From the NCBI RefSeq assembly GCF_030813235.1, contig NZ_JAUSUB010000033.1, positions 1 to 59,507 of the forward strand: 59,507 nt of DNA. Direction: 5' to 3'. Each line of letters begins with the position of its first letter. The stretch's first letter is position 1. Below are positions 21,290 to 28,803 of the stretch, piece after piece. The translations under genes and the position numbers were made by a program. The DNA comes from Cytobacillus purgationiresistens. Lineage in GTDB: Bacteria > Bacillota > Bacilli > Bacillales > Cytobacillaceae. The notes under the pieces were generated by a model that worked only from the letters and a program-made list of their open reading frames with translations, was not told where the DNA came from and made no database searches.

Positions 21290-21475
21290 TAAGCATAGAT
21301 AACTTCCGACAGGATTCTTTTACAGTAGCTGTTTTCGTATACTTTGTTGCTTTTCGCAGGTAGTCTTGATTTCCACTCCAGGTGCTCGCTTTCCGCGGGG
21401 AGGGCGGTAAAGCTCGCACCTTCCGCTCCAATCAACTTTGTTATCAATGGTTTGTCTTATCAAAGCCTATAAAAA
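21290..21475 (-). repeat. Family C GC-rich repeat, deleted copy
   Basis: Read on the minus strand it begins near AGGCTTTGATAAGACAAACC, continues GTTGATTGGAGCGGAAGG, then jumps to CCCCGCGGAAAGCGAGCACC, TGGAAATCAAGAC and AAAGTATACGAAAACAGC. The same flanks occur at 58405-58605, but there with about 65 more bases in the GC-rich core. A 60-codon ORF here is a shadow. It lies between the spoIIE promoter and the tRNA promoter. Confidence 0.8.
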
Positions 21476-21512
21476 AACAATAATCTTTTAGAAAAAAGCC
21501 TTACAAATGATA

Positions 21513-21541
21513 TTGACATAGATAAAAAATCTTTGTATTAT
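21513..21541 (+). promoter_or_regulatory. Promoter of the tRNA-Met/tRNA-Glu pair
   Basis: A perfect -35 TTGACA (21513-21518) and -10 TATTAT (21536-21541) are separated by 17 bp, about 65 bp before tRNA-Met on the plus strand. Strong consensus sigma-A promoters are usual for stable RNA. Confidence 0.8.
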
Positions 21542-21606
21542 ATAGCTTGTGTCTTGGGACAAATCATTGATTAAATGTGCCTAAGATTAAGTTTCTTATT
21601 TAATTT

Positions 21607-21680
21607 GGCGGTGTAGCTCAGCTGGCTAGAGCGTACGGTTCATACCCGTGAGGTCGGGGGTTCGATCCCCTCCGCCGCTA
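21607..21680 (+). tRNA. tRNA-Met (anticodon CAT)
   Basis: The 74-nt cloverleaf has acceptor arm GGCGGTG pairing with CGCCGCT, D arm AGCTCAGCTGGCTAGAGC, an anticodon loop with CAT, and T loop TTCGATC. The CCA end is not encoded. The same Met-Glu pair lies between yabR and spoIIE in B. subtilis. The anticodon alone could also belong to a lysidine-modified tRNA-Ile, but the sequence and context favour Met. Confidence 0.9.
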
Positions 21681-21723
21681 TTAAAAATAGTGAAAAGCCT
21701 TGTTTCGAAAACATATTTTCTAC

Positions 21724-21795
21724 GGCCCGTTGGTCAAGCGGTTAAGACACCGCCCTTTCACGGCGGTAACACGGGTTCGAATCCCGTACGGGTCA
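21724..21795 (+). tRNA. tRNA-Glu (anticodon TTC)
   Basis: The 72-nt cloverleaf has acceptor GGCCCGT pairing with ACGGGTC, anticodon stem CCGCC/GGCGG around CTTTCAC (anticodon TTC), and T arm CGGGTTCGAATCCCG. The CCA end is not encoded. It lies 43 nt after tRNA-Met and shares its promoter and terminator. Confidence 0.95.
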
Positions 21796-21805
21796 TTCAT
21801 AAAAA

Positions 21806-21841
21806 AGAGGCATCGCGTTTAAACGCGATGTCTCTTTTTTT
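21806..21841 (+). terminator. tRNA pair terminator
   Basis: A long stem AGAGGCATCGCGTTT / AAACGCGATGTCTCT is followed by seven T residues, 10 nt after tRNA-Glu on the plus strand. Confidence 0.92.
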
Positions 21842-21933
21842 ATGCCTTAACATGAATATGCTCCATTTCTTTCTTCATTATCTTGATTGCCTCCTACAAT
21901 GTCAGGAAAGTTTATAATTCTTCTTAATCCATC

Positions 21934-21964
21934 AAAAAAAGCAATCCAATAAGGATTGCTTTTT
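21934..21964 (-). terminator. yabR terminator (bidirectional)
   Basis: The stem AGCAATCC / GGATTGCT is flanked by A-rich and T-rich runs on both sides, so it can act on either strand. It lies about 60 nt after the yabR stop and opposes the plus-strand tRNA transcript. Confidence 0.8.
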
Positions 21965-22021
21965 ACGAAAGGGAATCACGAACGATGAACCCTGCTATTA
22001 TATATGAAATTCAGCAGCAAG

Positions 22022-22474
22022 TTACCCTCGTTTAGCTCCTCTGCCTCCACGTTTTGATTCAGTATTGCGTTTTAAAGAGGATAAACGGTCTTCACTGTCT
22101 TTTAAAAAACGAGCCATTTTCGATTCGAAATTCTCTCTTGGAGGACGATTATCGTTTGGTCTGCCTTGACGTGGACGTTGAGATGGTCCTCTAGACTCTC
22201 TTCTCTCAGGTCTTTCAGGTCTTTCTGGTCTTGCTGGTCGATCTATCGCCTTTTTAATGGATAAACCGATCTTTCCATCTTTCTCGACGTTAATGACTTT
22301 CACCTCAACCATATCGCCTACTTTGAGATGGTCATTAATATCCTTTACATAATTGTCTGCAACTTCACTAATATGCACAAGACCTGTTGACCCTTCCGGC
22401 AGCTCCACAAACGCTCCGAAATTTGTAATTCCTGTGACCTTTCCTTGTAACTTGCTGCCTACTTCGATTGACAT
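22022..22474 (-). CDS. yabR: S1-domain RNA-binding protein YabR
   Basis: A 150-residue protein. Residues 1-75 form one S1 RNA-binding domain (VGSKLQGKVTGITNFGAFVELPEGSTGLVHISEVAD...VKVINVEKDGKIGLSIKKA). A basic, proline/arginine-rich tail with PERPERPERRE repeats follows, then an R/G-rich end. It probably binds RNA or ribosomes; precise function is not established. It lies after divIC and is the last gene of that run. Confidence 0.9.
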   Translation of the reverse strand: MSIEVGSKLQGKVTGITNFGAFVELPEGSTGLVHISEVADNYVKDINDHLKVGDMVEVKVINVEKDGKIGLSIKKAIDRPARPERPERPERRESRGPSQRPRQGRPNDNRPPRENFESKMARFLKDSEDRLSSLKRNTESKRGGRGAKRG

Positions 22475-22571
22475 AAAAAGATTTTTCCTCCTTAAAGATA
22501 TAAAGTGAAACTTAAAATTTCATACTTACTACATATTATACCGAATAATAAAAAAGAGTGTCAACACATGG

Positions 22572-23000
22572 CTAATCGGATGTATTTTCCTTTTCTTGCT
22601 TCTCTTCATCCTTTTTCTTTTTTTCCTTCTCATTTTCAGGCATCTTAAATATGATTTCGCCCTTCTCTGACAAGTAATAATCCTTTCTCGCCAGCTTAGC
22701 AATATATTCATCGTCATTTAATTTGACAATTTCTTCATCAAGTATTTTTTGCGTTTTTTCAAGCTCGGTCAACTCTGTCTCAAGCCTTTTTTTCTCAACG
22801 CCTTTTGCTTCAAGAGTAGATGATTGCGATACAAGGGTGGAAATCATTAAAACCGAAACAGCAACAACTAGGAATAAAAATGCTGTTAGCCGCCTATAAA
22901 GAAGCTTTCTCTTCCGGTTCTTGCTAATTTCTGCTGCTTCTCGCTGTTTAACATAGCTTGTATCCATTTTAGCTATATTTTTCTTCCTGTTGACACCCAC
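22572..23000 (-). CDS. divIC: Cell division protein DivIC
   Basis: A bitopic septum protein that works with FtsL and DivIB to stabilise the divisome. The 142-residue protein has a short basic cytoplasmic N-terminus (KNRKRKLLYRR), one membrane helix (about 37-57), and an external coiled coil (KRLETELTELEKTQKILDEEIVKL) followed by the family motif DDEYIAKLARKDYYLSEKGEIIF. The start is GTG at 23000 with AGGAGG at about 8 nt. It follows yabQ in the yabP-yabQ-divIC order. Confidence 0.93.
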   Translation of the reverse strand: MGVNRKKNIAKMDTSYVKQREAAEISKNRKRKLLYRRLTAFLFLVVAVSVLMISTLVSQSSTLEAKGVEKKRLETELTELEKTQKILDEEIVKLNDDEYIAKLARKDYYLSEKGEIIFKMPENEKEKKKKDEEKQEKENTSD

Positions 23001-23019
23001 CTGAATCGCCTCCTCCCGC

Positions 23020-23649
23020 TTACTCTTTTTTCTTCCATTTGGCTATCTGCTTTTTAACATATTCTTTAATTGTTTGTAAATATCCTTCCAGTTTATTATA
23101 TAACTTCTCGACGGATTTTTTAAGACGATTCGGCAATAGTCTCCAAAGTATCTGTCCGACCCACTTAACTGGAAGAAATACAATCTTTACTATGAGTAGA
23201 AGAAGCTTTAATATGGATGTCAAAAGAACCAATAGTCCCTTTCCAATCGTTATCAGCAAGGTAATGATCATCGTGAACAGCATTTGTAGTGGTGCTACGA
23301 TAAGTATGTGACCAAGTTTCAACAAAAAGCGATAAATAGAGATTACCAAAGAAATGATCATCTCTAATAATCTGACATACACATTCTTCATTAAACTTTG
23401 ATATGCGGCAAACCCACAGAGCAGGGCTAGGAAAATGTAAAACCTTAATTCCCCTTCATTCACTAGAAAGAGGACATAGAAGATAGCTAGTCCTTGCAAA
23501 AGCCAGAAAAGGATATCATTGATAAACACAATCCATCCTTTTCTTTTCGGCCGTTTTAAGAAACGCTGATACGTATCTAGCCCGGCACCAAAGAGGACCC
23601 CCATGCTAATCATTGATAGCATAGTCATAAATTGAGTGGTCAGCGTCAT
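23020..23649 (-). CDS. yabQ: Spore cortex biosynthesis membrane protein YabQ
   Basis: A 209-residue integral membrane protein with five to six hydrophobic segments and a basic C-terminus (KEYVKKQIAKWKKKE). In B. subtilis YabQ is made in the mother cell under sigma-E and is needed for cortex formation. It starts inside the yabP stop (ATGA overlap), so the two are translationally coupled. Confidence 0.9.
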   Translation of the reverse strand: MTLTTQFMTMLSMISMGVLFGAGLDTYQRFLKRPKRKGWIVFINDILFWLLQGLAIFYVLFLVNEGELRFYIFLALLCGFAAYQSLMKNVYVRLLEMIISLVISIYRFLLKLGHILIVAPLQMLFTMIITLLITIGKGLLVLLTSILKLLLLIVKIVFLPVKWVGQILWRLLPNRLKKSVEKLYNKLEGYLQTIKEYVKKQIAKWKKKE

Positions 23650-23951
23650 CGGAATAACTTGCTAAAGAACCCTTTAGCTTTTTCCCCATGCTGGTCATCC
23701 ATATATACCAGATCAAACACCTTCCCCTTAATGGAGACGATCCCCTTATCAACATCTAAGTTTTTCATTTGTAGATTCTGACCTTTAATGGCCAGAAAAC
23801 CCATTACTGTTTCGAGCAAGAATTCCTCATTATCAAAGCTTTCAACCTGCTTAACTCCCGTGATATCTAGCAATCGTCTTCCACGCATAATGACATCATG
23901 GTCCGGTGAACCTGCACTAGCTTTCGAATTGTTATCATAATACTGGCTCAT
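23646..23951 (-). CDS. yabP: Sporulation protein YabP
   Basis: A 101-residue protein containing the family block GRRLLDITGVKQVESFDNEEFLLETVMGFLAIKGQNLQMKNLDV and ending HGEKAKGFFSKLF. It is required with YabQ for sporulation in B. subtilis, with unknown biochemistry. The ATG at 23951 has GAGGG 8 nt upstream and matches the family start; the longer frame (to 24047) has none. The 24050-24190 region upstream looks like a decayed repeat and carries no gene. Confidence 0.9.
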   Translation of the reverse strand: MSQYYDNNSKASAGSPDHDVIMRGRRLLDITGVKQVESFDNEEFLLETVMGFLAIKGQNLQMKNLDVDKGIVSIKGKVFDLVYMDDQHGEKAKGFFSKLFR

Positions 23952-24195
23952 TTCTAATCCCTCACAATCCATAGTACAATCCTTTTGTACATGTCTATGA
24001 ACTGTGAAAGCAAAATAGAACAAGCGTATATAGAAAAGTGCAGCCATTGTTCAACCCCGCTAGCTTAAGAACTTGAGGTCCTAAGAGCCGCAGCTACACA
24101 ATCAGTCAAGCGAAGCAGTTGCCCAGGAGCGGTCATGTATTACAGGGGTTCGACCTTTTTACGAATATGTGTGATGCAAACGTCAAACGTCATTT

Positions 24196-24459
24196 TTACT
24201 CTTGAGTAAGTTTCTCTTCTTTTACGATTGTGTACATATCTGCTGCTTCATCTTTTTTAGTTGTCTCTTGGAGTTTATTAATTTGCACTGTAACAAGCTT
24301 TTGTCCAAACCGGACTGATAATTCGTCTCCGACTTTTACAGTTGAACTTGCCTTTGCCTGAATACCATTAATAGAAATCCTGCCTTGGTCTGAAACTTCC
24401 TTAGCAAGCGTTCTTCTTTTAATTAGTCTTGATACCTTTAAAAATTTATCTAATCTCAA
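24196..24459 (-). CDS. rqcP: RqcP, S4-domain ribosome quality control factor (YabO)
   Basis: An 87-residue protein starting MRLDKFLKVSRLIKRRTLAKEVSDQGRISINGIQAKASSTV, a complete S4 RNA-binding fold. In B. subtilis RqcP (YabO) works with RqcH on obstructed 50S subunits during alanine tailing. It lies 33 nt after mazG, the conserved order. Confidence 0.92.
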   Translation of the reverse strand: MRLDKFLKVSRLIKRRTLAKEVSDQGRISINGIQAKASSTVKVGDELSVRFGQKLVTVQINKLQETTKKDEAADMYTIVKEEKLTQE

Positions 24460-24492
24460 ACTTATTCACTTCCTTTTACCCTATTTTCTTCA

Positions 24493-25944
24493 TCAATAAC
24501 CTTTTTTCTTTGCTTCATTCCAAAAAAGGTCAAGTTCTTCAAGCGTAAAAGCAGAGAAATCATTCCCACTTTGATTCACTTTTTCTTCTATATATGAGAA
24601 ACGGTTTAAAAATTTCTTATTTGTTCGGCTTAAAGCTTCTTCTGGATTGATTTGATAATAACGAGCAATATTGACAAAAGCAAACAATATATCTCCAAAC
24701 TCGGTAATCATCTCTTCACTATTATTCTCGGCCTCAATTTGAAATTCTTTAATTTCCTCGTGTACCTTATCCCAAATAGGATTGATTTCTTCCCAGTCAA
24801 ACCCGACTTTAGCTGCCTTTTTCTGCAGCGTCTCAGCTCTCATCAATTGCGGATAAGAGGCCGGAATTCCATCAAGAAGTGAAGTTCTCTCCTCCCCTTT
24901 TTCCTCCTGTTTGATACTTTGCCAATTTTGTAATACATCCTCAACATCTTTGACTTTTGCCGTGCTAAACACATGAGGGTGGCGGCGAATCATCTTTTCT
25001 GATAAGCCTTGAATGATATCTTCTATTGAAAAGAAGCCTTCATCCTCACCAATTTGTGCATGGAGCATAACTTGTAAAAGGACATCTCCCAATTCTTCTA
25101 TCATATGGTCAATATGATCTTCATCGATGGCTTCAATGAGTTCATAAGCTTCTTCAATTAAATATTTCTTCAATGAAGAATGTGTTTGCTTTTGATCCCA
25201 AGGGCAGCCATTGGGACCACGAAGGACAGCAATGATTTCTCTCAGCTTTTCAAATTGTTTATAGAGGATTGTATCGTCATTTACTGGCGGCACATAAACG
25301 GATGTAAGATTATTTAAGCTCATATGATGGTCAAGTTCAAATAAAGGAACCTCTTTTATTACTTCCTCTTTACTCCCAGCTGCCGTAACGATAAATACTT
25401 TATAGTCATATGGCAGCCTATCCATTAAAGATAGCTTCACCTCAGAAGCAACGAACTGATCATACACTTGGCCAATAACAATATGATGTTTTAATATGAT
25501 CTCATCTTTTCTCAAACTCGTACCATCCAATAATTGAAAGCCTTCAACTGGATCAACCTTCAATGCTTGAAATAAAGCGTCTAAGAAGCTTTGTCCACCT
25601 TTGATTTCGACCTCCACACCATTCTTGGCTCCTCGTTCTAACAAAAGCTGCACTGTTTTCTCAGCCACCAGCGGATGCCCAGGTACAGCATAGACAATCT
25701 TCTTTTGTTCCGCCTCACGAAGGAGAGTCTCGCAGATCTCTTCATAGACGTCCTCAAATCTGTCATGTGATTCATAAGTGTCATCAAAGGATTGATAAGC
25801 TAATCCTGCCTTTTCTAATTCCTGCATGACGGGATGCTCTTTTGTCCGCAAATATAAATGCTCCGTCGATTTTAATATCTTATATACACCTAAAGGCAAT
25901 TGATCTAAGTCACCTGCGCCAAGGCCAATAATCGTTATCTTCAT
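24493..25944 (-). CDS. mazG: Tetrapyrrole methylase-like / MazG nucleoside triphosphate pyrophosphohydrolase fusion (YabN)
   Basis: A two-domain protein of 483 residues. The N-terminal half (1-220) resembles SAM-dependent tetrapyrrole methylases (ITIIGLGAGDLDQLPLGVYKIL, VYAVPGHPLVAEKT). The C-terminal half is MazG, with LRGPNGCPWDQKQTHSSL, the metal-binding EEAYELIEA...EELGDVLLQV helices and RRHPHVF. MazG hydrolyses NTPs, including damaged nucleotides; the role of the methylase-like half is unclear. SD GGAGAAG precedes the ATG. Confidence 0.93.
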   Translation of the reverse strand: MKITIIGLGAGDLDQLPLGVYKILKSTEHLYLRTKEHPVMQELEKAGLAYQSFDDTYESHDRFEDVYEEICETLLREAEQKKIVYAVPGHPLVAEKTVQLLLERGAKNGVEVEIKGGQSFLDALFQALKVDPVEGFQLLDGTSLRKDEIILKHHIVIGQVYDQFVASEVKLSLMDRLPYDYKVFIVTAAGSKEEVIKEVPLFELDHHMSLNNLTSVYVPPVNDDTILYKQFEKLREIIAVLRGPNGCPWDQKQTHSSLKKYLIEEAYELIEAIDEDHIDHMIEELGDVLLQVMLHAQIGEDEGFFSIEDIIQGLSEKMIRRHPHVFSTAKVKDVEDVLQNWQSIKQEEKGEERTSLLDGIPASYPQLMRAETLQKKAAKVGFDWEEINPIWDKVHEEIKEFQIEAENNSEEMITEFGDILFAFVNIARYYQINPEEALSRTNKKFLNRFSYIEEKVNQSGNDFSAFTLEELDLFWNEAKKKGY

Positions 25945-25974
25945 CCGGTCTTCTTCTCCTTTTTACTGAGTGTT

Positions 25975-27576
25975 TTATAAAAGTTTCGTTAGCTTGCTGC
26001 CAAACGGGAGCATCAGTAGCTCCTTTTCTGTAAAAACCTTTCCTTTTAACACAATATATAAATAGACCACCGCTCCAATTGCTGCCCCGCTAAGCGCTTG
26101 GAAACTTGCAACTAATCGTATATCTCCGTTTGAATACAAACCATTTGTCAGCTGCAAATAAATGGAGAGCGATAACACCATGCATCCCGCAGCAAGGACA
26201 ATAAGAAAAACAAATCTCTTTTTTACAAGCGGTGCCTTCACATGAATCTTCAACTTAGCTAATAATAAAATAAGGATGATGCATAGAGCAATACATGAAG
26301 CAATTGCAGCACCTGCAATATCTCCTTTTGGCACATAGATGATATTTAATATATATTTCATAATACAGCCAATCAATATGATAAACGCTGGATATAATAT
26401 ATACCCTAAGCCTTGAAGGATGGCTGTCACAGTAATGATGAGGGAACCGAATAAAATTAAGAAAGACAGAATGGCTAAAACCTCTGATCCCTTTGCGTTT
26501 TCAAAAAGCATAATATTAGTCGGTTCGATAATGGACCATAAGCCAGCGGTGGCTGCCACACCAATGACCAAACCCATTCGCAATACGAGGTTTATCATGC
26601 CGTATAATGATGCCTCATCCTTCTTCATCTTTTCCTTTGTAATCAGAGGTACTAAGGAAAGGGCCATCGATGTAGCTGCCACTAGTCCCAGTTGTATCAG
26701 GGGCTGGCCTCTGTCATAAACCCCCTTCATCTGCTTTGACTCCAATTCACCAAAACCCGATGAAACCAGCAGCGAATATAAATTAAGAGAATCTGCAAGC
26801 TGAATAAAAATAAGGAGTAAGCTGCTGACACAAATGGCAAAGCTATGAATTAATAACGACTTTACCACCTGCCAGCTGCCTTTCATTCTCAAGCTTCCGC
26901 AGGCTATATAAGGACGGCTTTTCTTCTCTTTATATAGAAAAACAAGTAAAATGATAACAGCTGCTAGTCCCCCTGCAATTGATCCAAAGAACGCACCGCC
27001 ACCAACCTCATAGAGGGAATACCCTTGCTTGGTGAATAAAATCGCGGTAAAAAGGATGATGGCCACTCTTATGAATTGTTCTGATACTTGAGAAATCGCG
27101 GTAGGAACCATATTCTCCTCACCCTGAAAATAGCCTCTCAACAAAGAAATAACAGGTAGAAGCAGAAAGATAAACGAAACCACCCGCAACGGACCTGCCA
27201 ATTCAGGATCGTCCATTCTTATTGCAAACCAGTCTGCCCCCCAATAAAGAAATGAAAACCCCATGAATCCAATGCTCGATATGACGATGGCAGAGATCAC
27301 AAATAAATTTTGTGCAGGTTTCCGGCCTTTCTCGCTTGCCTGCTCGGCATATAGTTTTGATATGACGACAGGAAATCCAGAGGTTGCTAACACTAATGCA
27401 ATCCCATAAAACGGGTAGATTTGCTGATATATGTAAAATCCAACGTCCCCAACAATATTTTGAAAGGGTACGCGGTAGGTCGCACTTAAAATCTTTATTA
27501 TAATTGCTGCTGCCGTTAAAATAAGTGTACCTTTAAAGAAACCATTAGACTGATGAACGGGTTTCAGTTCGTCCAT
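25975..27576 (-). CDS. yabM: MATE/MVF-type polysaccharide flippase (SpoVB/YabM-like)
   Basis: A 533-residue polytopic membrane protein with about 14 hydrophobic segments, beginning FFKGTLILTAAAIIIKILSATYRVPFQNIVGDVGFYIYQQIYPFY. This is typical of the SpoVB/MurJ/Wzx lipid-linked oligosaccharide exporter superfamily. Position between spoVT and mazG equals B. subtilis yabM. The substrate is unknown; the family transports lipid-linked glycans across the membrane. Confidence 0.85.
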   Translation of the reverse strand: MDELKPVHQSNGFFKGTLILTAAAIIIKILSATYRVPFQNIVGDVGFYIYQQIYPFYGIALVLATSGFPVVISKLYAEQASEKGRKPAQNLFVISAIVISSIGFMGFSFLYWGADWFAIRMDDPELAGPLRVVSFIFLLLPVISLLRGYFQGEENMVPTAISQVSEQFIRVAIILFTAILFTKQGYSLYEVGGGAFFGSIAGGLAAVIILLVFLYKEKKSRPYIACGSLRMKGSWQVVKSLLIHSFAICVSSLLLIFIQLADSLNLYSLLVSSGFGELESKQMKGVYDRGQPLIQLGLVAATSMALSLVPLITKEKMKKDEASLYGMINLVLRMGLVIGVAATAGLWSIIEPTNIMLFENAKGSEVLAILSFLILFGSLIITVTAILQGLGYILYPAFIILIGCIMKYILNIIYVPKGDIAGAAIASCIALCIILILLLAKLKIHVKAPLVKKRFVFLIVLAAGCMVLSLSIYLQLTNGLYSNGDIRLVASFQALSGAAIGAVVYLYIVLKGKVFTEKELLMLPFGSKLTKLL

Positions 27577-27757
27577 CTCCTTTCCTGTCCAACTACCTGC
27601 TTCCGTTCGATTCCTTGTTAGAAGGAGGTAATGCGGCGGTTACAAGTCTAGTGCAGCCGCCTTCGATCTTCTATTCTTTCGACTGTAATATAGTATATAT
27701 GTCTTTGCCATTTCATGTCGAGCATAGACAAAAGTCTAGCCATGGGATAAAAACGCA

Positions 27758-27784
27758 CAAAAAAAGGCAGCACAGGCTGCCCTT
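27758..27784 (-). terminator. spoVT terminator
   Basis: Minus-strand stem GGCAGC / GCTGCC with a CTGT-type loop followed by TTTTTTT, about 10 nt after the spoVT stop. Confidence 0.9.
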
Positions 27785-27791
27785 TTAAAAT

Positions 27792-28328
27792 TTATGATTC
27801 CATTTGTCTAGCTAAAAAGCTCGCTGCTGTTTCAACTGACTTGTGCTCCACTTCACCTATCGAATCTTCTTTTGCAATGATAACGACGGCTCCAATGGGA
27901 TCTCCATTAGCTACAATTGGTGCGATTGTATAGGATGATACCGATTCTGTGTTGCCATCAACAATTGAAATGTCACCTGATTGGGTAATGAGAACAGAGC
28001 TGCGATCTTCCATCGTTTTTTCAAGGAGTTCGCTGACGCTCTTATTTAAGTAGTCCTTTTTGGATCCCCCTGCAACTGCGATGTATGTATCTCTATCGCA
28101 TATTAAGACCGGATTACCTAAGCTGTCATAAAGTGCTTCTGCATACTCTTTAGCAAAGTCACTAAGTTCGCTAATCGGCGAATATTTCTTTAAGATGACT
28201 TCCCCATCACGGTCTACAAAAATCTCCAAAGGGTCTCCTTCGCGTATCCGCAAGGTTCTGCGAATCTCTTTAGGAATTACTACACGACCCAAATCATCAA
28301 TACGACGAACAATACCTGTTGCCTTCAT
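27792..28328 (-). CDS. spoVT: Stage V sporulation regulator SpoVT
   Basis: A forespore DNA-binding regulator that modulates sigma-G genes. The 178-residue protein has an AbrB-type swapped-hairpin DNA-binding domain (MKATGIVRRIDDLGRVVIPKEIRRTLRIREGDPLEIFVDRDGEVILKKY, residues 1-50) and a C-terminal GAF-like domain (55-178). It is a clear paralogue of AbrB encoded at 50294. A sigma-G-like promoter lies about 300 bp upstream, though a nearer one may exist. Confidence 0.96.
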   Translation of the reverse strand: MKATGIVRRIDDLGRVVIPKEIRRTLRIREGDPLEIFVDRDGEVILKKYSPISELSDFAKEYAEALYDSLGNPVLICDRDTYIAVAGGSKKDYLNKSVSELLEKTMEDRSSVLITQSGDISIVDGNTESVSSYTIAPIVANGDPIGAVVIIAKEDSIGEVEHKSVETAASFLARQMES

Positions 28329-28380
28329 TCAACGTTGCCTCACTTTCATCTGATGATTTTTAACGAAAAGCGGAAGCATC

Positions 28381-28665
28381 TCAATACTTAACCCCTTCAG
28401 ACACAGGACAATGTGTTTCAAAAATCCTCCCATCATCTATACTAAGCATAGCTTTAGTAGTCGTGATTTTCTGAAATCCCTTTTCTGATGTTGGGTTAAG
28501 CTTCGGAAGCTGACATCCGTCTATGTCAAAAGTAAATACTTTTAAACGGTGTTCTTCTTCATTCGCTTTACTTTTCTTACAGCCATGATTCAATTGGGAG
28601 ATAATGAATGCATCGCCATGTTTGAACTTAGTATCTTTCATATGGAAAGTTATATGCATGTCCAA
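28381..28665 (-). CDS. Hypothetical 94-codon ORF between mfd and spoVT
   Basis: I do not recognise this product. The frame stays open for 94 codons (MDMHITFHMKDTKFKHGDAFIISQLNHGCKK...IFETHCPVSEGVKY), with no membrane segment and three cysteines. The start would be TTG 28665 or ATG 28659, and neither has a ribosome site. A sigma-G-like promoter match (28629-28658) overlaps the putative start, so the true gene may start later or this may be spoVT leader. There is no counterpart in the B. subtilis order. It is the only coding candidate in 28329-28803. Confidence 0.3.
   Translation of the reverse strand: MDMHITFHMKDTKFKHGDAFIISQLNHGCKKSKANEEEHRLKVFTFDIDGCQLPKLNPTSEKGFQKITTTKAMLSIDDGRIFETHCPVSEGVKY
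28629..28658 (-). promoter_or_regulatory. Sigma-G-like promoter upstream of spoVT
   Basis: Minus strand -35 TGCATA (28653-28658), 17-bp spacer, -10 GATACTA (28629-28635), close to the sigma-G consensus TGAATA-N17/18-CATACTA. spoVT is known to be sigma-G transcribed in B. subtilis. The distance to the spoVT start is about 300 nt, longer than usual. Confidence 0.4.
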
Positions 28666-28803
28666 ATATTTTTTTCTTGTAGGTGTGTTTCATTCCAGAA
28701 AGGGATAAACATGTCAAAATAAGTGTCTTACCCTTGAATTACCCTTGTTCTATTACACTAAACATTTCATATATGTCAATTGGATTACCATCATTTGTCT
28801 TTT

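Noticed and set aside
21648..21917. 89-codon plus-strand ORF
   Set aside because: It reads through both tRNA genes and their terminator, so it is a shadow frame.
22200..22250. PERPERPERR repeats in YabR as an inserted sequence
   Set aside because: Low-complexity basic tails are usual after the S1 domain in this family; no base-composition break is visible.
23952..24010. Sigma-E promoter for yabP
   Set aside because: A TCATAGA...TGTACTAT candidate matches only about five of eight -10 positions, too weak to annotate although the gene is known to be sigma-E dependent.
24050..24190. Further family A copy between rqcP and yabP
   Set aside because: Pieces such as CGCTAGCTTAAG and TTGCCCAGGAGCGG are suggestive, but there is no clear hairpin and the boundaries cannot be set.
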